This document shows positions 60,733-64,000 of a stretch of 64,000 bases of DNA, in pieces. Source of the stretch: Patulibacter sp040675535 (GTDB lineage Bacteria > Actinomycetota > Thermoleophilia > Solirubrobacterales > Solirubrobacteraceae); assembly GCF_040675535.1 (NCBI RefSeq), contig NZ_JBFAPC010000004.1, positions 1 to 64,000 on the forward strand. The letters run 5' to 3'. Within the stretch, counting starts at the first letter, position 1; each line of letters opens with the position of its first letter. The notes below the pieces were generated by a model. The model was not told the origin of the DNA. It did no database searches and saw only the letters and a list, made by a program, of their open reading frames with translations. The position numbers were made by a program, and so were the translations under genes.

Positions 60733-62366
60733 CAGGCGTCCTCTCCGGTCGTGATGTCGCGGGTCGGGACCGGCGCCGCCGGGCCGCCGGCCTGCTGCTG
60801 TTGCTGCTGGCTCTGGCCGACCCAGGCGCTGTCCCAGCGGACCTCCGGGAGCGAGGGCAGCAGCCGCTCGCCCTGCGCGGGCTGGTCGGCGGCCTCCGGA
60901 TCGGGCTCGGGCGAGTCGGACTCGAGCACCCAGGTGTCCTTGGAGCCGCCGCCCATGGAGGAGTTGACGAGCATCGAGCCCGGCGTCATCGCCACGCGGG
61001 TCAGGCCGCCCGGGATCACGCGGATCGTCTCGCCGAAGACGGCGAACGGCCGCAGGTCGACGTGGCGCGGGGAGAGGCTGCCGTCCTCCTGGACGGTCGG
61101 GACGGTCGAGAGCTTCACGACCTCCTGGCCGATCCACTTGGCCGGGTTGACCATGACGTCCTTGCGCAGCTGGTCGAGCTCCGCCTTCGTGGCGTGCGGG
61201 CCGATGACGACGCCCTTGCCGCCGGACTCGCTCGTCGGCTTGACCACGAGCTCCGAGAGGTGGTCCATGACGTGGGCCAGATCGTCGGGGCGGTCCATGC
61301 GGTAGGTCGGGACGTTCTGCAGGATCGGCTCCTCCCCCAGATAGAACCGGATCATGTCCGGGACGTAGGGGTAGATCGCCTTATCGTCCGCGACGCCGGT
61401 GCCGAAGGCGTTGGCCACCGCGACCGTGCCGGAGCGGTAGGCGCGCAGCAGACCCGGGACGCCGATGACGGAGTCGGGACGGAAGTCCAGCGGGTCGCAG
61501 AACTCGTCGTCGAGGCGCCGGTAGATGGCGTGGACGCGCTCGAGGCCGCGGGTCGTCCGCATGTAGCAGACGTCCCCGCGCACGACGAGGTCCGACGCCT
61601 GCACGAGCTCGACGCCCATCTGGTGCGCGAGGAACGCGTGCTCGAAGTAGGCGGGGTTCAGCGGGCCCGGGGTCCAGACCACGACGGTGGCCTCGCCCTC
61701 GTCGGCCGGCGCGACCGCGCGCAGGGCCTCGAGCAGGACCTGCGGGTAGTGGTCGACCGGCCGGACGCGGTAGCCCGAGAACAGGCGCGGCGCCAAACGG
61801 GTCATCGCCTGGCGGTTGGCCAGGACGTAGGAGATGCCCGACGGGGTGCGGACGTTGTCCTCGAGCACGCGCCAGGTGCCGTCGGAGTCGCGGACGAGGT
61901 CGAGGCCCGCGATGTGGGTGTAGACGCCGCCGGGGGGCCGGACGCCGTCGACCTGGCGGGCGAAGTGCGAGCGCGAGACGATCAGGCGCCACGGGATCAG
62001 GCCCTCGCGGACGATCTCGCGGCCGTGGTAGACGTCGTCGATGAACTGGTTCAGCGCGCGGATGCGCTGGGCCAGGCCGCGCTTGATCGTCGACCACTCG
62101 TCGGCGTCGATGACGCGCGGGACGAGGTCGAGCGGGAACGGCCGGTCGACGGCCTGCCCGTCCGGGCCGATCGTGTCGAAGGTGATGCCCGCCTGGATGA
62201 AGTTGGCGTCCCGCCTCCGTCCCAGGGCGGAGAGCTGCTCGGGTTCGAGCGCACCCACCGCCTCCATGAGCTGGGTGACGTGGTCGCGGGGGGCTCCGGA
62301 GGCCTTCACGGCCTCGTCGTAGATCCCCTCGGGGCCCTTGTACGACAGAGACGGTCCCTTCGGCAT
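60732..62366 (-). CDS. Circularly permuted ATP-grasp protein
   Basis: A 544-residue carboxylate-amine-type ligase. YDEAVKASGAPRDHV begins the family domain; FIDDVYHGREIVREGLIP, LEDNVRTPSGISYVLANRQ and KPTSESGGKGVVIGPHA (the ATP-binding loop) are diagnostic. Gln-rich and Pro-rich linkers end it. ATG 62366 is supported by TAGTGT 8 nt upstream and family start MPKGPSLSYKGPEG. First gene of the cassette; no Anbu-type peptidase gene, sometimes associated, is in the window. Confidence 0.9.
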   Translation of the reverse strand: MPKGPSLSYKGPEGIYDEAVKASGAPRDHVTQLMEAVGALEPEQLSALGRRRDANFIQAGITFDTIGPDGQAVDRPFPLDLVPRVIDADEWSTIKRGLAQRIRALNQFIDDVYHGREIVREGLIPWRLIVSRSHFARQVDGVRPPGGVYTHIAGLDLVRDSDGTWRVLEDNVRTPSGISYVLANRQAMTRLAPRLFSGYRVRPVDHYPQVLLEALRAVAPADEGEATVVVWTPGPLNPAYFEHAFLAHQMGVELVQASDLVVRGDVCYMRTTRGLERVHAIYRRLDDEFCDPLDFRPDSVIGVPGLLRAYRSGTVAVANAFGTGVADDKAIYPYVPDMIRFYLGEEPILQNVPTYRMDRPDDLAHVMDHLSELVVKPTSESGGKGVVIGPHATKAELDQLRKDVMVNPAKWIGQEVVKLSTVPTVQEDGSLSPRHVDLRPFAVFGETIRVIPGGLTRVAMTPGSMLVNSSMGGGSKDTWVLESDSPEPDPEAADQPAQGERLLPSLPEVRWDSAWVGQSQQQQQQAGGPAAPVPTRDITTGEDA

Positions 62367-62374
62367 CCCGGACG

Positions 62375-62380
62375 ACACTA
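62375..62380 (-). promoter_or_regulatory. Candidate -10 box (TAGTGT) of the ATP-grasp cassette
   Basis: On the minus strand TAGTGT ends 8 nt before ATG 62366. Confidence 0.4.
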
Positions 62381-62592
62381 ACGGGCTCGAGGGCCCCGGC
62401 CGTTGCGCCCCCCGGCCAGCGGCGGGACGGGCGGATGCGACGCCGGGAGCACCGACCACAGGGGCGAATGAGGTGTCTCCGGGCCGGGTAGGGAGGCGCG
62501 TCGCGCGGGGCCGGTCGACCGGCGGCTGCGGTCGGCGGTCCGCGGCTCCGTCCGCCACGCGGTGAACGGCGTCCCCGCGGTGCCCGGCGGGC

Positions 62593-64000
62593 TCAGTCCC
62601 CGTCGTGCCGCGGGACCATCACGTCGGTCGACTCGACCCGGCCCCGGAGGGTCTCCTCGTGGTCGCGGACCCAGCGGGCGCGCTCGTCCTCGGAGGCCCG
62701 CGCGACGAGCCTGCCGGCCGCGGCGGTCATCGCGGCCGTGTCCTTGGCGACCTCCGTCAGGCGGGCCGCCTCGTTGATCGGGTCGCCGATGACCGTGTAC
62801 TCCAGCCGCTGCTCGGTGCCGACGTAGCCGGCGACGGCGACGCCGCCGCTGACGCCGACCCCGGCGCGCAGCTCGGGCACCCGCTCGCGCAGCCGCTCGG
62901 CGAGGATGCGCGCCGCGCGCAGGGCCCGGTCGGGGGCGTCGTCCTGCGCGACGGGGGCGCCGAAGACGACCAGCGCGGCGTCGCCCTGGAACTTGTTGAC
63001 CCAGCCGCCGTGCTCGTCGACGGTCTCGACGACGACGGCGAAGAAGCGGTTGAGCGCCGAGACGACCTCGTCCGGCGAGCGCTCGGCGGCCAGGGTCGTC
63101 GAGCCGACGATGTCGACGAACAGCGCGCAGACCTCGCGCGCCTCGCCGCCCAGGCGGACCTCCTGGTCCAGCGCGACGCGCGCGACGTCCTCCCCCACGT
63201 GCCGGCCGAACAGGTCGCGCAGCCGGGCGCGGTCCTGGAGGTCGGTCGCCATGCGGTTGAAGCCGTCCTGCAGCCGGCCGAGGTCGCTGGCGTCGTAGAC
63301 GGGGATCCGGGCGTCGAGGCCGCCGCGGCGGACCTCCTCCATCCCGCGGCGCACCGTCCGCACCGGGTCGGCGACGGCGCGCGCGGCCAGCAGCTCCACG
63401 GCGAGCCCGAAGACCAGCGCGACGCCGCCGAGGACGATCATCGCGAGCGCCATCCGGTCGGCGGTGACGCTCTTGTCGTCGATCGTGACGAGGATGCCGA
63501 TCAGCACCAGCCCGAAGACCGGCGCGCCGGTCGCCGTCGCCCAGCCGAGCAGCTGCCGGCGGGTGATCCCCGGCAGCACCGATCGGTCCAGGCCGCCGGC
63601 CTGCAGCGCGATCGCCGCGACCGGCCGCAGCAGGCGCTCCGTGACGAGGTAGCCGAAGGCCGCCATCGTCAGGCCCGTCAGCTGCGTGACGAGGTAGACC
63701 CGCAGCGCGAGCAGCGCGGTCGTCGGCCCGTCGGCGTCGGACGTCCAGACGTTGAAGAGCGTGAAGAGGACGGCCGCGAGGGTCCAGGCGGCGCCGAGCA
63801 TCACGAGCACCCGGAGCGGGGCGCGCAGCAGCTGCCGGACCTCCTGCGGCCGGGCGTCGCGCTCCAGGCCGATCCAGCGGGTCACCGAGCGCATCGCCCG
63901 CCCCGACCACCAGAGCACCCACGGGATCACGACGAGCATGAAGCCCAGCAGGAACCACGCGTTGCTCGCGAGCGCGTCGCGGGCGGCGTCCGTCGCCCGG
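62593..64000 (-). CDS. Membrane-anchored class III adenylate cyclase, truncated by window edge
   Basis: At least 468 residues; the frame stays open past ATG 63939 to the window end and upstream codons (NAWFLLGF) are clearly coding, so the N-terminus lies outside. Several transmembrane helices, a HAMP domain (about 190-245 from ATG 63939) and a cyclase domain follow. Catalytic residues: FVDIVGST (metal), NKFQGDA (Lys and metal Asp), DPINEAAR (Asn, Arg). The architecture matches the mycobacterial Rv1318c/Rv3645 group. Confidence 0.92.
   Translation of the reverse strand, partial: RATDAARDALASNAWFLLGFMLVVIPWVLWWSGRAMRSVTRWIGLERDARPQEVRQLLRAPLRVLVMLGAAWTLAAVLFTLFNVWTSDADGPTTALLALRVYLVTQLTGLTMAAFGYLVTERLLRPVAAIALQAGGLDRSVLPGITRRQLLGWATATGAPVFGLVLIGILVTIDDKSVTADRMALAMIVLGGVALVFGLAVELLAARAVADPVRTVRRGMEEVRRGGLDARIPVYDASDLGRLQDGFNRMATDLQDRARLRDLFGRHVGEDVARVALDQEVRLGGEAREVCALFVDIVGSTTLAAERSPDEVVSALNRFFAVVVETVDEHGGWVNKFQGDAALVVFGAPVAQDDAPDRALRAARILAERLRERVPELRAGVGVSGGVAVAGYVGTEQRLEYTVIGDPINEAARLTEVAKDTAAMTAAAGRLVARASEDERARWVRDHEETLRGRVESTDVMVPRHDGD

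Overview
This window is about 72% G+C chromosomal DNA from a high-GC actinobacterium. Gene content, extended ribosomal proteins and the DUF11-rich surface protein suggest a deep branch such as Thermoleophilia/Solirubrobacterales, but that placement is inference. Coding density is high. Many genes start with GTG, and one (rpoB) starts with TTG. Several genes have a TAnnnT box only 6-10 nt before the start codon, as expected for leaderless mRNAs.

Layout. 1-5.9 kb: the 3' end of an Rv1264-type adenylate cyclase, a PBP4-type D-Ala-D-Ala carboxypeptidase (dacB), a structured intergenic region that looks like an undescribed minus-strand small RNA, ligA and surE. 6.1-16.9 kb: an accessory block holding a NarL-type kinase, its frameshifted response regulator, LysR plus an HPP-family membrane protein, a small membrane protein, a ClC channel with a MarR regulator, a SufR/ArsR-like regulator divergent from a flavohemoprotein (NO dioxygenase), a cupin, decayed ORFs and a group 1 truncated haemoglobin. 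Two diverged copies of an unrecognised ORF segment lie at the two ends of this block. I read the block as a nitrosative/anion-stress module undergoing decay. 17.3-58.7 kb: almost the whole core translation/transcription cluster on the minus strand. Read in the direction of transcription it runs rpmG-secE-nusG-rplKAJL, then a giant DUF11 surface protein and a small L7/L12-like protein, rpoBC, a DMT-type permease (with one plus-strand alpha/beta hydrolase), rpsL-rpsG-fusA-tuf, the S10/spc operons from rpsJ to secY, adk, map, and rpmJ-rpsM-rpsK-rpoA-rplQ-truA. rpsD and infA are missing from their usual places. 58.8-64 kb: a transglutaminase / alpha-E / circularly permuted ATP-grasp cassette and the 3' part of a membrane-anchored adenylate cyclase.

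Most striking features: (i) two candidate structured RNAs (minus strand, about 2543-2721 and 37902-38025), each closed by a long-range stem and followed by a hairpin terminator; (ii) recurrent terminators in which a GC hairpin is followed by a CGTCGTTCC-like tail instead of a U-tract; (iii) extended -10 promoters of form GCTAnnnT; (iv) ribosomal proteins with unusual extensions: uS17 N-terminal, uL22 N-terminal with a His-rich patch, uS3 RGG tail, uL10 acidic tail; (v) the NO-detoxification block. All functional statements rest on reading translated sequence and motifs; no database search was run.
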